Shown: positions 16,969 through 25,830, numbered from the stretch's first letter. The stretch: DNA of 43,039 nt from Phycisphaerae bacterium (GCA_030619925.1 JAUXAL010000029.1:1-43039), one strand, 5' to 3'. The notes: a model not told the origin generated them from the letters alone. Made by a program: numbers and translations.

Positions 16969-18360
16969 ATGAACGAAAATCAGGAAAAAACTACGAGGCG
17001 CAGATTCTTAAAGAATTCAACTATGGCCGCAGCGTCAGTCACATTGGGTTTAAATGCCATAGGTGTTCCGGTAATGCAATCTGTACTTGGTGCTAATGAA
17101 AGAGTTCGCGTGGGGTTTATCGGCGTGGGTAACCGCGGAACGCAGCTTCTCGAGCGGTTCATGAAACAGAATGATGTTGAGGTCGCAGCCCTTTGTGATG
17201 TGTATGAGCCTTACCTGATGAGGGATTATTCTAAAGTTGACAAAAAGCTCAGAGATTCTTTGGGCAGCAGAGTCCCGAAGATGACAGAAAAGCTGGGCCG
17301 TAACGTCGCACGGTACAAGGATTTTCGCCACCTGCTCGACCGCAAAGACATAGATGCGGTGGTCATCTCAACGCCAGACCATTGGCACGCCATCCAGACT
17401 ATTATGGCTTGCCAGGCTGAAAAGGACATATATGTGGAAAAACCATTATCAGTTACGGTACTTGAAGGCCGAAAGATGGTTGAGGCTGCGAAACGATATG
17501 ACCGGGTTATACAGGTCGGGCTTCACCGACGCTCGTCCAAATCATATAGACAAGTGATTGACCACGTCCAGACAGGCAAAATCGGCAAAGTGACAGTAGC
17601 CAGAGCCTACCGAATAAGTAATATGCATCCGAATGGTATTGGCAGATATCCCGATACGGCCCCACCGAAAGGTTTGGATTGGGACATGTGGCTTGGTCCC
17701 CGGCCAAGACGCCCTCATAAGGACAACATAGTCTTATATAAGTTCCGCTGGTGGCAGTCTTATTCCTCACAGATGGCGAACTGGGGCGTGCACTATTGTG
17801 ATGCGATACGTTGGGTTTTGCAGGAGCAGGCACCTGTGTCGATATCTGCGCACGGTGGAAGTTTTGCGGTTGATGATGACCGGACAGTTCCGGATACGAT
17901 GGAGGTGATTTTTGAGTTTGCCTCAGGCAGACTGCTCATTTTTGGTCAATATGAGGCAAGTGGAGGGCCGGCTTTAGTGGATGGAGAAATCGAGTTCCGC
18001 GGCACGCTGGGAAATCTTTATTCCGGCACAAGCGGCACCGGATATAAAATCGTGCCCTCAAAGGGGGGGCAATTTCAGGATAGTGACCCCAGGATTAAAC
18101 CGGCAGAAGGCAAGCGAATAGACGGAGACCTTACCGAGCAGCATATTCGAAATTTCCTCGATTGCGTCAAGACCCGCCAGCGCACCAATTGTGATATGGA
18201 AACGGGACACCGCTCAACAACATTTGCTCACCTGGCTAATATCGCCCTGGCTACAAGGTCTCGAATCGAATGGGACCCGAAGTACGAACGAGCTATCAAT
18301 AATAGAAAGGCTAATAAGCTGCTGCACTACGAATACCGAAAGCCGTGGAAATTGGGTTAA
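16969..18360 (+). CDS. Gfo/Idh/MocA-family oxidoreductase with Tat signal
   Basis: 463 residues. AGGAGG 6 nt before the ATG makes the start secure. R-R-R-F-L-K at 10-15 plus a hydrophobic segment is a Tat signal, so this NAD(P)-binding protein is likely exported with cofactor bound, as is common in Planctomycetota. 'VRVGFIGVGNRG' (46-57) is the nucleotide-binding motif and 'VEKPLSV' near residue 155 carries the family E-K-P. The C-terminal half is the alpha/beta substrate domain. Members oxidise or rearrange sugars and inositols, including glycoside hydrolysis by redox chemistry. The neighbours suggest action on oligosaccharides released by the sulfatase and GH28. Confidence 0.9.
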   Translation: MNENQEKTTRRRFLKNSTMAAASVTLGLNAIGVPVMQSVLGANERVRVGFIGVGNRGTQLLERFMKQNDVEVAALCDVYEPYLMRDYSKVDKKLRDSLGSRVPKMTEKLGRNVARYKDFRHLLDRKDIDAVVISTPDHWHAIQTIMACQAEKDIYVEKPLSVTVLEGRKMVEAAKRYDRVIQVGLHRRSSKSYRQVIDHVQTGKIGKVTVARAYRISNMHPNGIGRYPDTAPPKGLDWDMWLGPRPRRPHKDNIVLYKFRWWQSYSSQMANWGVHYCDAIRWVLQEQAPVSISAHGGSFAVDDDRTVPDTMEVIFEFASGRLLIFGQYEASGGPALVDGEIEFRGTLGNLYSGTSGTGYKIVPSKGGQFQDSDPRIKPAEGKRIDGDLTEQHIRNFLDCVKTRQRTNCDMETGHRSTTFAHLANIALATRSRIEWDPKYERAINNRKANKLLHYEYRKPWKLG

Positions 18361-18460
18361 GGGCACGCAGCACACGTTCTCTGGAAATCATCGTCTATTA
18401 GTCTTTTTTTTGCTGTGGACAACAGTTGCTCTAAGCAGCGTAACTGAGCAGGAGTAAATA

Positions 18461-20047
18461 ATGAATAGGTTACCTGTACTGCTTGTCTTGACCGTAGTTA
18501 ACTTATGCTGCCAGGCCGTTAAGCAGAACCCAAGTTCGGCATCCAAAGCTCCGATCTGTGTTGTGGGCTATCGCCTCGCACCGACCGCGACCGTAAGCGA
18601 CGTTTACTCGCTGCAAGCCGGCACAACTTCGATTGCAGTCCAGCGGTTCAAGGACATCCATTATGCGCACTTTTCGTTTGTCGGTCGGACAGAACTGAGG
18701 ATAGGCATCAGTGAGGCGATCTCAAAATGGTCGCTAAGCCCAAGGCGTCTGGAGATTCCCGCCAAAACCGAGGGACGAGATCTTCTTTTGGCTATCTCTG
18801 AGCCGAGCAAGCTTGTCGTCCGAATCAACGACCGGGAAAGACTTTTTATCTTCGCAGATTCTCTCGATAAATATTCACCTCGGCTGTGCGATGCCGGTGT
18901 TGTGAATATCGTTGATAGTGGAGTCGATAACGCCAGCGGCGAGGTACAGACGGCCAGAATCCAGGCGGCTATTGACTCGGCAGCTAAAGACGCAGTGCTG
19001 TTTTTTCCTCCTGGTCTCTATCGCACAGGAACTCTCGAACTCAAAAGCAATATAACGCTGTATCTTGCCGGGGGATGCCTGATTCAGGGAACGGACAGTC
19101 TGAAAGATTACAAAGGCAATGTGAATGACGGCAAGAAAAGCACCGGTCGTTTGATTCTTGTTGACCGTAGCGAAAATGTTGCAATTAAGGGGCTTGGCAC
19201 TATCGATGCTAACGGAACGATCCTTCGCAATCGAAATGATCACCGAGGCCGAGTGCTGCTGATACGTAACAGCCGAAACGTTTTTATAGAGGGTGTAATC
19301 CTTCGCGATCCGCCCTCGTGGAACACACACATTCTGGGCTGCGAAAACGTAACAATCCGCAACGTCAAATTGCTGAATGACCCCGGGCTGCGTAACACGG
19401 ACGGCTTCGACCCGGATGCCTGCCATCACGTGCTTATCGAGAACTGCTTTGCATATTGCAGCGACGACGCGGTTGCAATCAAGTGCGCGGGATACGACGG
19501 AATCTATCGCGACGTCGAGGATATAGTGGTTCGCGGCAATGTGCTACTGACCAAGAAGTCGGCGCTTAAGGTGGGGACTGAAAGTCGTACCGCCGTGATG
19601 AAGAACATCTTATTTGAGGCGAATGATGTTATTTTTGCTGACCGAGGGATGACGCTTTACTGCCATGACGGCGCCACATATTCGGATATTCGGTTCATAG
19701 ACAACCGATTCGAAGAGTGCTATCCCGACATCAAGCAGTGTCTAATGGATTTTTATATTAAGGACCGTAAAGATTACGACAAATACTATGGCGGCGTTGG
19801 GCAAATACGAAATGTTCTTGTTCGCGGTTGTGAAGCATACACACAGTGGCCCAGAGAATCCACTTTCCGGGGCTCTCTGGACAGTAAGCATTTGATTTCG
19901 GAGATTCGTTTTGAGGATTTTGTTATCGCCGGGAAGGCATGCCGTAACCTGCAGGATGCACGTATTTCCATCAGAGCGGACGTTAAGGAATATGTGACAA
20001 ATGTGACTTTTACCGTGAGCGACGGCCGGCGACTTGAGAAGAACTAA
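18461..20047 (+). CDS. Glycoside hydrolase family 28 (polygalacturonase-like)
   Basis: 528 residues, with CAGGAGT before the ATG. A signal peptide ends near Cys16-Cys17; the lipobox is not canonical, so lipidation is uncertain. Residues about 20-150 form an N-terminal beta domain. From 'ARIQAAIDSAAKDAVLFFPPGLYRTGTLELKSNITLYLAGG' onward it is a right-handed parallel beta-helix. GH28 catalytic blocks are visible: N-T-D-G-F-D near residue 313, S-D-D-A-V-A-I-K near 333, and 'ALKVGTES' in place of the usual G-H-G segment. Expected reaction: hydrolysis of galacturonan or rhamnogalacturonan. It ends the sulfatase-Gfo/Idh-GH28 cluster. Confidence 0.88.
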   Translation: MNRLPVLLVLTVVNLCCQAVKQNPSSASKAPICVVGYRLAPTATVSDVYSLQAGTTSIAVQRFKDIHYAHFSFVGRTELRIGISEAISKWSLSPRRLEIPAKTEGRDLLLAISEPSKLVVRINDRERLFIFADSLDKYSPRLCDAGVVNIVDSGVDNASGEVQTARIQAAIDSAAKDAVLFFPPGLYRTGTLELKSNITLYLAGGCLIQGTDSLKDYKGNVNDGKKSTGRLILVDRSENVAIKGLGTIDANGTILRNRNDHRGRVLLIRNSRNVFIEGVILRDPPSWNTHILGCENVTIRNVKLLNDPGLRNTDGFDPDACHHVLIENCFAYCSDDAVAIKCAGYDGIYRDVEDIVVRGNVLLTKKSALKVGTESRTAVMKNILFEANDVIFADRGMTLYCHDGATYSDIRFIDNRFEECYPDIKQCLMDFYIKDRKDYDKYYGGVGQIRNVLVRGCEAYTQWPRESTFRGSLDSKHLISEIRFEDFVIAGKACRNLQDARISIRADVKEYVTNVTFTVSDGRRLEKN

Positions 20048-20229
20048 AAGGCGCAATCACCCGTGATACGTCCACGTGGGAATCTGCCCTGGCTCCTGCA
20101 GAGGCGTTTGAGACTGGTTGTCGAGTCAGAGTAAGTACGTTTAGACACTGGCTTAAACGGCCTGTGAGGCGCTTTAAATTGAAAGCTGATGGGTGTTCTG
20201 TGGGATAGTGTGGGCTGGCTTAGGTAATC

Positions 20230-20260
20230 AAAAAAGGCTGCAAGCATAATACTCACAGCC
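20230..20260 (-). terminator. Candidate second rho-independent terminator
   Basis: On the minus strand GGCTG (20256-20260) pairs with CAGCC (20236-20240), followed by six T. Its stem is short. It would act as a back-up to the tRNA terminator or end an unseen small transcript. Confidence 0.4.
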
Positions 20261-20370
20261 CTTTGGTTCACTTCCTGCACAACTATTGCATGAGGCTCTC
20301 CAGAAGCTCAATGGCCTCTACTATAAGAGGATAGACCTCGCACACATTTGGCACGCGCCCCTATTTCTAA

Positions 20371-20411
20371 GAAAAAGAGAAAAGGCCGTCAAGCGCAAGT
20401 CTTTGACAGCC
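20371..20411 (-). terminator. Rho-independent terminator of tRNA-Arg
   Basis: On the minus strand GGCTGTCAA (20403-20411) pairs over 9 bp, including one G-T pair, with TTGACGGCC (20384-20392). The tail is TTTTCTCTTTTT. It begins 15 nt after the tRNA 3' end. Confidence 0.8.
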
Positions 20412-20425
20412 CACGAATTACCAAA

Positions 20426-20499
20426 TATCCCCGGTGCGACTCGAACGCACAACCTCTGGCTCCGGAGGCCAACGCTCTATCCAATTGAGCTACGGGGAC
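20426..20499 (-). tRNA. tRNA-Arg, anticodon CCG
   Basis: 74 nt on the minus strand. The acceptor stem GTCCCCG/CGGGGAT closes, with a G-T at the end and discriminator A. The D-arm holds AGCTCAATTGGATAGAGC. The anticodon loop is C-T-CCG-G-A between TTGGC and GCCAG-type stems, which reads CGG codons. The T-arm is GTGCG-TTCGAGT-CGCAC. CCA is not encoded. Confidence 0.95.
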
Positions 20500-20518
20500 G
20501 AAAACTGATACCTATACT

Positions 20519-20550
20519 ATTCTATTACGCCAAAACTGCCAATAAGTCAA
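20519..20550 (-). promoter_or_regulatory. Candidate tRNA-Arg promoter
   Basis: TTGACT (20545-20550) and TAGAAT (20519-20524) on the minus strand, 20 nt apart, which is longer than ideal. The tRNA starts 20 nt downstream of the -10 box. Confidence 0.35.
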
Positions 20551-20761
20551 GAACATAAACGTCTTTATCCAGCTTTACAACCAGGAACACTCCCAAGCAA
20601 GCTTGTACTACTCTGCGGAGGACGGGTCGCTGCGAAGCACAAGAGTGTGCCACACCGGGTTCCATTAATGGCGCAAATCTCAATAAGAAGGATATTGGGC
20701 GGCTGTCCCAAGATATTTAACCGTCTCGAATTTTCTACTTACGGATTTTGCTTCTATATGT

Positions 20762-20767
20762 TATAAT
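20762..20767 (+). promoter_or_regulatory. Candidate -10 box for the aspartic-protease-like gene
   Basis: A perfect TATAAT 46 nt before the start codon. The -35 region (TTACGG at a 17-nt spacing) is weak. Confidence 0.4.
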
Positions 20768-20807
20768 AAAACATGTGTTGAGTATGTTGAGGGGGGAACC
20801 CGAAAAG

Positions 20808-22442
20808 ATGAAAAGAATGAACTCACTTAATTCGATTCGAGCGTGGCTTGTTCTGCTCTTTCTTGCTGTCGTATGCGGGACCTCAGCCGTTCGAGGCCAG
20901 CAACGCTGGCAGCGCCGCGAGGTCAACTGGCGAATGACCGGCGGCTCCACCATCAAGGCTGTTAACTATCCCGAGGGAGAAACCCTGCCGCTCCTTGCCA
21001 ACCAAGACGAGCGCCGACCGACAGCGCCGCGCAAAAAGATCCTTCAGACCAAAGCAGGTTCCGGACCCCAACTGTTTTCCGCGACATCCACTGCCACGGT
21101 CACTGCCACCGTCATTGACTCGCCTCCCATAGATGGGTTCGTGCCCTGGATAGCTGTTGCCGTCACCGATAAGCGCTCCGACGATTTTGACTGGGTGGCT
21201 GAGCCGCATATGTCGGTCGTGGGAAACTATTTGACGGATAGTCCGGAAACGGACTTTACGATCGGTCTATTTGACACAGGTGCTGCTGCCCACCTAATGG
21301 GCTACGCTGCCGCTAACCGTACAGGTATCTACGCTGCTGATTTGGTGACGGCGAATACCATCGAGATCCTTGGCGCGACGCACTCGGTTTTTGCCCGGGT
21401 AAGCCAGCCGCTGGCCGTTTTTATGGACGGTCTGGCAGCAATTGACCCGAACGGAATGACGTTGGACAAATCGAACATGGTTGGCCAGAGCAACGTCTCC
21501 ATTATTGTGGGTGATGTGCCACCGCCCGACAAACCGGGTCTGCCAACCGCCATAGGCTCGCCCATGAGTGTGAATTTCGTGACGGCTATCTACCACGACC
21601 ATCCGATCACAGTAACGTATGACGGCAATGACTATACATCGCCGGACATACATTTTTACGACCACAACGATTCGCGAATACCCGATTATGCCAACAGCGT
21701 ACCTCTTAATCTCATTCCCTCCGGCGCGGTCAACATACAGTACATTCCAGATCTCGATGATATCATAGACTTCACTTTCCAACCCGGGACTCCCTCCATC
21801 ATCGTGGGAAACCTGTCCCAAAGCATCTTTTTCGTCGGCAGTGTGGATTTACGTCACGGCGCACACAGTGCAATCGACAAGGAGCGTTTTATGTTTGATA
21901 CGGGTGCCCAGATTACTGTGATCGGCACAGGCATCGGCTCGCGCCTCGGACTAAACCCGGCTGACGCAGACTTTGAAGTAGAGGTCCAGGATGTCACGGG
22001 CGAGATAACAATCGAGCCGGGCTTCTATATCGATTCGCTCGAGATACCGGCCCTTGGCGATTGGCTCAGCTTCACGAACATTCCGGTTGTTCTGCTCGAC
22101 GTCGGTTCACCTGAAGGGGGCTTTGTCGACGGCATAATCGGTATGAACCTCTTCACCAAGTTCAACCTGGTCCTTCGCGGTGGAGGCCTGCTTGGGCAGG
22201 ATCCCCCTTCCCTGGAATTCGAGCTTATCTACATCGTTGCCGACATCGTCCCTGCCGGTGGCGACGGGGTAGTTAACTCTCTGGACCTGGCTGCGTTCGC
22301 TGAAGCCTGGCTGGCTACTACAGAGTCGGCCAATTGGAATCCAAATGCTGATATGGCCCCAGCGGCAACTAAAGATGGCCTGGTCAACCTGCTCGATTTT
22401 GCCGTATTTGCTGAATATTGGTCCGGTAGCACGGCGCGATAG
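20808..22442 (+). CDS. Secreted retropepsin-like aspartic protease with C-terminal dockerin-like domain
   Basis: 544 residues from the ATG at 20808, chosen because AGGGGGG lies upstream and a signal peptide (to about residue 30) follows. Two aspartic-protease motifs occur: F-D-T-G-A at 155-159 and F-D-T-G-A at 363-367. The second is followed by hydrophobic-hydrophobic-G-T and later by 'GFVDGIIGMNLFTKFNLVL', resembling the second conserved block of pepsin and retropepsin folds. So each half may supply one catalytic Asp (156 and 364). Residues about 479-541 hold two dockerin-like Ca-binding repeats (GDGVVNSLDLAAFAEAWL and KDGLVNLLDFAVFAEYW), a C-terminal domain common in Phycisphaerae-type planctomycetes. 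Substrate unknown; a non-proteolytic role is possible. Confidence 0.8.
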   Translation: MKRMNSLNSIRAWLVLLFLAVVCGTSAVRGQQRWQRREVNWRMTGGSTIKAVNYPEGETLPLLANQDERRPTAPRKKILQTKAGSGPQLFSATSTATVTATVIDSPPIDGFVPWIAVAVTDKRSDDFDWVAEPHMSVVGNYLTDSPETDFTIGLFDTGAAAHLMGYAAANRTGIYAADLVTANTIEILGATHSVFARVSQPLAVFMDGLAAIDPNGMTLDKSNMVGQSNVSIIVGDVPPPDKPGLPTAIGSPMSVNFVTAIYHDHPITVTYDGNDYTSPDIHFYDHNDSRIPDYANSVPLNLIPSGAVNIQYIPDLDDIIDFTFQPGTPSIIVGNLSQSIFFVGSVDLRHGAHSAIDKERFMFDTGAQITVIGTGIGSRLGLNPADADFEVEVQDVTGEITIEPGFYIDSLEIPALGDWLSFTNIPVVLLDVGSPEGGFVDGIIGMNLFTKFNLVLRGGGLLGQDPPSLEFELIYIVADIVPAGGDGVVNSLDLAAFAEAWLATTESANWNPNADMAPAATKDGLVNLLDFAVFAEYWSGSTAR

Positions 22443-22578
22443 ATTCGTCAAAATCCAACGTTGAACTGAAGAGCTGTCAAGTATACGCGCTATATTTTCG
22501 AGACTCCAATTTTGTGACACCCTGCATAGCGAGACGCCCTGCCGTGGTCAATTTCACCTTACCGAGTCAGGCAATTGT

Positions 22579-22607
22579 TTGACATAGTGGTGCTTTATAA
22601 ATATCAT
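22579..22607 (+). promoter_or_regulatory. Sigma70-type promoter of waaA
   Basis: Consensus TTGACA (22579-22584), a 17-nt spacer and TATCAT (22602-22607). The waaA ATG is 43 nt downstream. Confidence 0.75.
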
Positions 22608-22649
22608 TTAGCCATTGTTAAGCCGTTTACTCCTTTGTAGGACGACTAA

Positions 22650-24005
22650 ATGAGATTCATCCTGGATTTGCTGTATTTACTGGCTGCGGCAGCCTACAGC
22701 CCTATCGTCATATACCGAGTCATCAGGTACAAACGCTACCGGACCGGCTGGGCCCAGCGATTCGGCAAAATCACCCGCAGAAACCCCGCAAAAAAATGTA
22801 TCTGGCTGCACGCCGTAAGCGTAGGCGAGATAAACGCAGCAAGAACCATCGTCAAAGAGCTTGAAAACAAATTCGGCGATTTTGAAATCATAGTCAGCAC
22901 CACCACCGATACCGGTTTTGCCCGTGCAAATACCTTGTTCGGCGAGAACTTACGAGTGTTTTACTTCCCCCTTGATTTTTCCTGGATAATGCGCCGTGCC
23001 TTCGGCAATATTCGCCCGGCAATCTGTCTGCTGATGGAACTGGAAGTCTGGCCTAATTTCGTCCAAATCGCACAGCAGTTAAACGTTCCCGTCATTATAG
23101 TCAACGGCCGAATGAGTGACAAAAGTTTTTCCGGATACAAAAAGATAAAGCCAATCGCTAAGAACATCTTCCGGAAAGTAAGCCTCATTCTTGCCCAGAC
23201 AGACCAATACGCTCAGCGCTTCAAGGAAATCGGCGCCCCGGATGAAAAGGTAATCGTTACCGGTTCACTAAAATACGACACCGCTCAAATCACCGACAAG
23301 GTCGAAGGGGCGGACGCTCTTGCAACACAACTCAACATCGGCAATAAAAGGTTGTGGGTTGCAGGCGCCACCGGAAACAATGAAGAAAAGATATTGCTCG
23401 ACGTCTATCAGAACCTCAAAAACCAGGACCAATTCAACGACCTGTGTTTGGCGATAGTGCCACGAAAACCCGAAAGATTCAACGAAGTTGCAGAACTAAT
23501 AAAACAGACCGGCTTTGAGCTTATCAGATACAGCCGGGTAAAAAACCAGGCTACAGGAAAATCGAGCATCCGCCACAAGGCGTCCTGCGGAGAGAATCGA
23601 GTATCCGCCGCAAGGCGTCCTGCGGAGAGTATCGATGCTATTATTCTTGGCGATACAATGGGAGATTTGAGAAAATTTTACTCCCTTGCAACCATAATTT
23701 TCGTTGGCCGGTCCCTCGTACCGATGGGCGGCTCCGATATGGCCGAAGCTGCGGCCCTGGGCAAATGCACCTTATTCGGCCCTCATGCCTTCAATTTCAA
23801 ACAAACTGTTGACGCACTTTTAGCCGACACCGGTGCCGTTATGGTTAAAGATAAACAAGAGCTGCTGCAAATGATGGAGAAATGTCTTCTCGAACCAGAC
23901 TTCGCCCAGAAAATTGCCCAAAACGGCCGAGAGGTAATCAGAAAAAACCAGGGCGCCACCGCTAAAAGTATAGAGCAAATCGCAAAATTTCTGACCACCA
24001 CTTGA
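22650..24005 (+). CDS. waaA: 3-deoxy-D-manno-octulosonic acid (Kdo) transferase
   Basis: 451 residues, somewhat longer than the usual 420-430. The N-terminal membrane anchor is followed by 'IWLHAVSVGEINAARTIVKEL', the WaaA signature. Then come 'FGNIRPAICLLMELEVWPNFV', 'VTGSLKYD' and 'ILGDTMGDLRKFYSLATIIFVGRSLVPMGGSDMAEAAALGK'. It transfers Kdo from CMP-Kdo to lipid IVA at the inner membrane. Residues about 304-327 are an extra segment encoded by two tandem 35-nt copies of a repeat, immediately before the conserved ILGDTMG block. It starts behind its own good promoter and is convergent with the homocysteine methyltransferase gene, 20 bp away. Confidence 0.93.
   Translation: MRFILDLLYLLAAAAYSPIVIYRVIRYKRYRTGWAQRFGKITRRNPAKKCIWLHAVSVGEINAARTIVKELENKFGDFEIIVSTTTDTGFARANTLFGENLRVFYFPLDFSWIMRRAFGNIRPAICLLMELEVWPNFVQIAQQLNVPVIIVNGRMSDKSFSGYKKIKPIAKNIFRKVSLILAQTDQYAQRFKEIGAPDEKVIVTGSLKYDTAQITDKVEGADALATQLNIGNKRLWVAGATGNNEEKILLDVYQNLKNQDQFNDLCLAIVPRKPERFNEVAELIKQTGFELIRYSRVKNQATGKSSIRHKASCGENRVSAARRPAESIDAIILGDTMGDLRKFYSLATIIFVGRSLVPMGGSDMAEAAALGKCTLFGPHAFNFKQTVDALLADTGAVMVKDKQELLQMMEKCLLEPDFAQKIAQNGREVIRKNQGATAKSIEQIAKFLTTT
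23560..23629. repeat. 35-nt element duplicated in tandem inside waaA
   Basis: Copy 1 at 23560-23594 and copy 2 at 23595-23629 differ at two positions. Each contains a TCCGC...GCGGA imperfect palindrome. Since 35 is not a multiple of 3, the copies are read in different frames (I-R-H-K-A-S-C-G-E versus V-S-A-A-R-R-P-A-E), yet the overall reading frame is kept. Confidence 0.85.
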
Positions 24006-24025
24006 TTAAAACGTTTGTCGAACAA

Positions 24026-24928
24026 TCATGCTTTTAGCTTTTTGGCCACTGCTTCAATATGTTCCGGCCCAGCTCCACAACAGCCGCCAATAATGTTCAC
24101 GCCAGCTGAATATATTTTCTCCACCGCCGCTGCAAAATCTTCAGGCGATACCTTATAAACCGCCTGGCCCTCAACCAGTTCCGGCTTGCCGGCATTAGGC
24201 TCAGCATAAATCGCGACATCATCCGACAGAGCCCTCACCGCCGAAACAAACTTCTCCGCCAGTTCCACATACTCATTAAGTGACACAGTGCCGCAATTAA
24301 ACCCAACTGCGTCGACACCCAGCGAGACTATCGTTGAAACCGCGGATTCGACATCAACACCCATCATCGTTCTAAAACCGTCACCGCCCTTATCAAAAGC
24401 CATTGATGCAAACACAGGCAAATCCCCGCTGAGCGATTTGGTCGCCTCGATTGCAATCGTCACCTCATCGAGGGCTGTCATCGTTTGGATTATGAAACCA
24501 TCCACGCCGCCGGCTAAAAGTGCCTTTGCCTGCTCAGCGAAAGCTGCTTTTAATTCCTCCGGCTTTATACTGCCCAAAGGCTGTAGAAAATCTCCACTCG
24601 GCCCAATATCGCCTAAGACATACTTCTCCTCCCCCGCTGCCCGCCGGGCGATTTGGGCACCTGTGGTATTTATCCTAACAGCCTCCTCGGTAAAGCCATG
24701 CCGTCCCAAAGCATACTTATTGGCCCCGAATGTGTTGGTAAGAACCGCATCGCTGCCGGCTTCCAAGTAGCTGCGGTGAATATCAGAAATAATATCAGGC
24801 GACTCAATATTTAGATAATCATTGCACGTGCCCACCTCAATCCCGTGAGCAATCAACTGTGTTCCCATCGCCCCATCTAATAAAAACAGGCCTTCTTTAA
24901 TTCTCTGGTTTAGACTTATCCTGGCCAT
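24026..24928 (-). CDS. Homocysteine S-methyltransferase-domain protein
   Basis: 300 residues, equal to a stand-alone Hcy-binding domain like the MetH N-terminal module. 'LFLLDGAMGTQL' near residue 14, 'TNTFGAN' near 64 and the zinc ligands Cys212 (GFNCG) and Cys283-Cys284 (GGCCG) are present. It should transfer a methyl group to homocysteine or a related thiol; donor (S-methylmethionine, methylcobalamin partner or betaine) cannot be told. It is the last gene of a minus-strand operon with dipeptidase, hypothetical and lipoprotein genes (26-bp gap to the lipoprotein), an association with no obvious metabolic logic. Confidence 0.88.
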   Translation of the reverse strand: MARISLNQRIKEGLFLLDGAMGTQLIAHGIEVGTCNDYLNIESPDIISDIHRSYLEAGSDAVLTNTFGANKYALGRHGFTEEAVRINTTGAQIARRAAGEEKYVLGDIGPSGDFLQPLGSIKPEELKAAFAEQAKALLAGGVDGFIIQTMTALDEVTIAIEATKSLSGDLPVFASMAFDKGGDGFRTMMGVDVESAVSTIVSLGVDAVGFNCGTVSLNEYVELAEKFVSAVRALSDDVAIYAEPNAGKPELVEGQAVYKVSPEDFAAAVEKIYSAGVNIIGGCCGAGPEHIEAVAKKLKA

Positions 24929-24954
24929 AAACGAGCTGCCCCTCTTCTTTTTAT

Positions 24955-25827
24955 TTACTGTGGCTGTTCAATCCAGTTTCCTCCAACGATTCTAATAACG
25001 CGCTTAATACCTCGCGGCTGGGGGCGATTGAAAAGAACATTCTGCTGCTTGGCAGTAATTTTCGTCGATTTTATAGACTTAAGGTCAAGGGTAATACTAA
25101 GTGACTCTTTCGGGTTGTCGTCGGCACGCTCAATAATCTTTATACTGGCCGGAACAAAGAACCCTTCGAGAACCTGCTTGTATTTATCCAATTCTGCAAC
25201 AACGGCAACCTGTCCGTACACATCGAAATACTCAATCTTTCGAACCAGATAGTCACAGCTATAGACATATATTTTTTTGACTACCACGCCCCACTCTCGT
25301 TTTGTAAGTACATCAAAAGCACCTTCATTCGACAAGGACCAATTCGGCTGTGCATCTACCGCCGCAATCCCAAGAGCTTCAAGTAAAGTCTTGGGATTTA
25401 TCATAAGTGTCAGGGAAGAGTCCTGCTGCGACCATTCACCCCACCAGTAAGTGCTGATTTCTTTTGCCCTTACTGACAGCCAAAACTCGTCTTGGTTTGA
25501 GCCGAGAACTATCGCTTTGGGGACAAGAGTTACATCGCCCTGCAGATACATTTCAACAGGCGGATTCACCCAGAGTTTTACGGAAAACTTTTCTTTTTGC
25601 GGCTTTTGCTTCCCCTCAACATAATACTCTAAGAGACACTGCCCGTTAGCCTTGAGCGGCACCATATTTTGCCAGTGCGACTCCAGAGCAGACACCGCCT
25701 CGGCTACAGAGTCTTTACCCGGACAAATCTCTAACGGCTTGCGAACCTCAGGCGCACAGCCGACAAGAATTAGTATTCCCGCAGCAAAACAAAAGTATAA
25801 ACAGAGGTTGTGACGCTGATAATTCAC
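24955..25827 (-). CDS. Envelope lipoprotein, LolA/LolB-like beta fold suspected
   Basis: 290 residues, GTG start, 3 bp after the preceding gene's stop, so probably translationally coupled. The signal peptide ends in the lipobox L-V-G-C with Cys24. The mature protein is rich in alternating beta segments ('FSVKLWVNPPVEMYLQGDV', 'VVVKKIYVYSCDYLVRKIEYFD', 'GFFVPASIKII'). This pattern recalls LolA/LolB and outer-membrane lipoprotein-sorting-like proteins. I see no catalytic motif. Function unassigned. Confidence 0.75.
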   Translation of the reverse strand: MNYQRHNLCLYFCFAAGILILVGCAPEVRKPLEICPGKDSVAEAVSALESHWQNMVPLKANGQCLLEYYVEGKQKPQKEKFSVKLWVNPPVEMYLQGDVTLVPKAIVLGSNQDEFWLSVRAKEISTYWWGEWSQQDSSLTLMINPKTLLEALGIAAVDAQPNWSLSNEGAFDVLTKREWGVVVKKIYVYSCDYLVRKIEYFDVYGQVAVVAELDKYKQVLEGFFVPASIKIIERADDNPKESLSITLDLKSIKSTKITAKQQNVLFNRPQPRGIKRVIRIVGGNWIEQPQ

Positions 25828-25830
25828 TTT

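Larger units (their letters stand above)
20048..20425. other. Intergenic region between GH28 and tRNA-Arg
   Basis: No gene supported. It contains two minus-strand hairpins with T-runs (20230-20260 and 20371-20411). The rest shows nothing recognisable. Confidence 0.6.
20500..20807. other. Intergenic region with divergent promoters
   Basis: 308 bp between tRNA-Arg (minus) and the aspartic-protease-like gene (plus). It holds the two candidate promoters listed separately. Nothing recognisable was seen from about 20560 to 20740. Confidence 0.5.

Noticed and set aside
18875-19429. Minus-strand open frame of 184 codons opposite GH28
   Set aside because: GH28 catalytic motifs are on the plus strand and the antisense product has no recognisable domain.
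20286-20558. Plus-strand open frame covering the tRNA region
   Set aside because: Its distinctive part is simply the translation of the tRNA-Arg gene in antisense.
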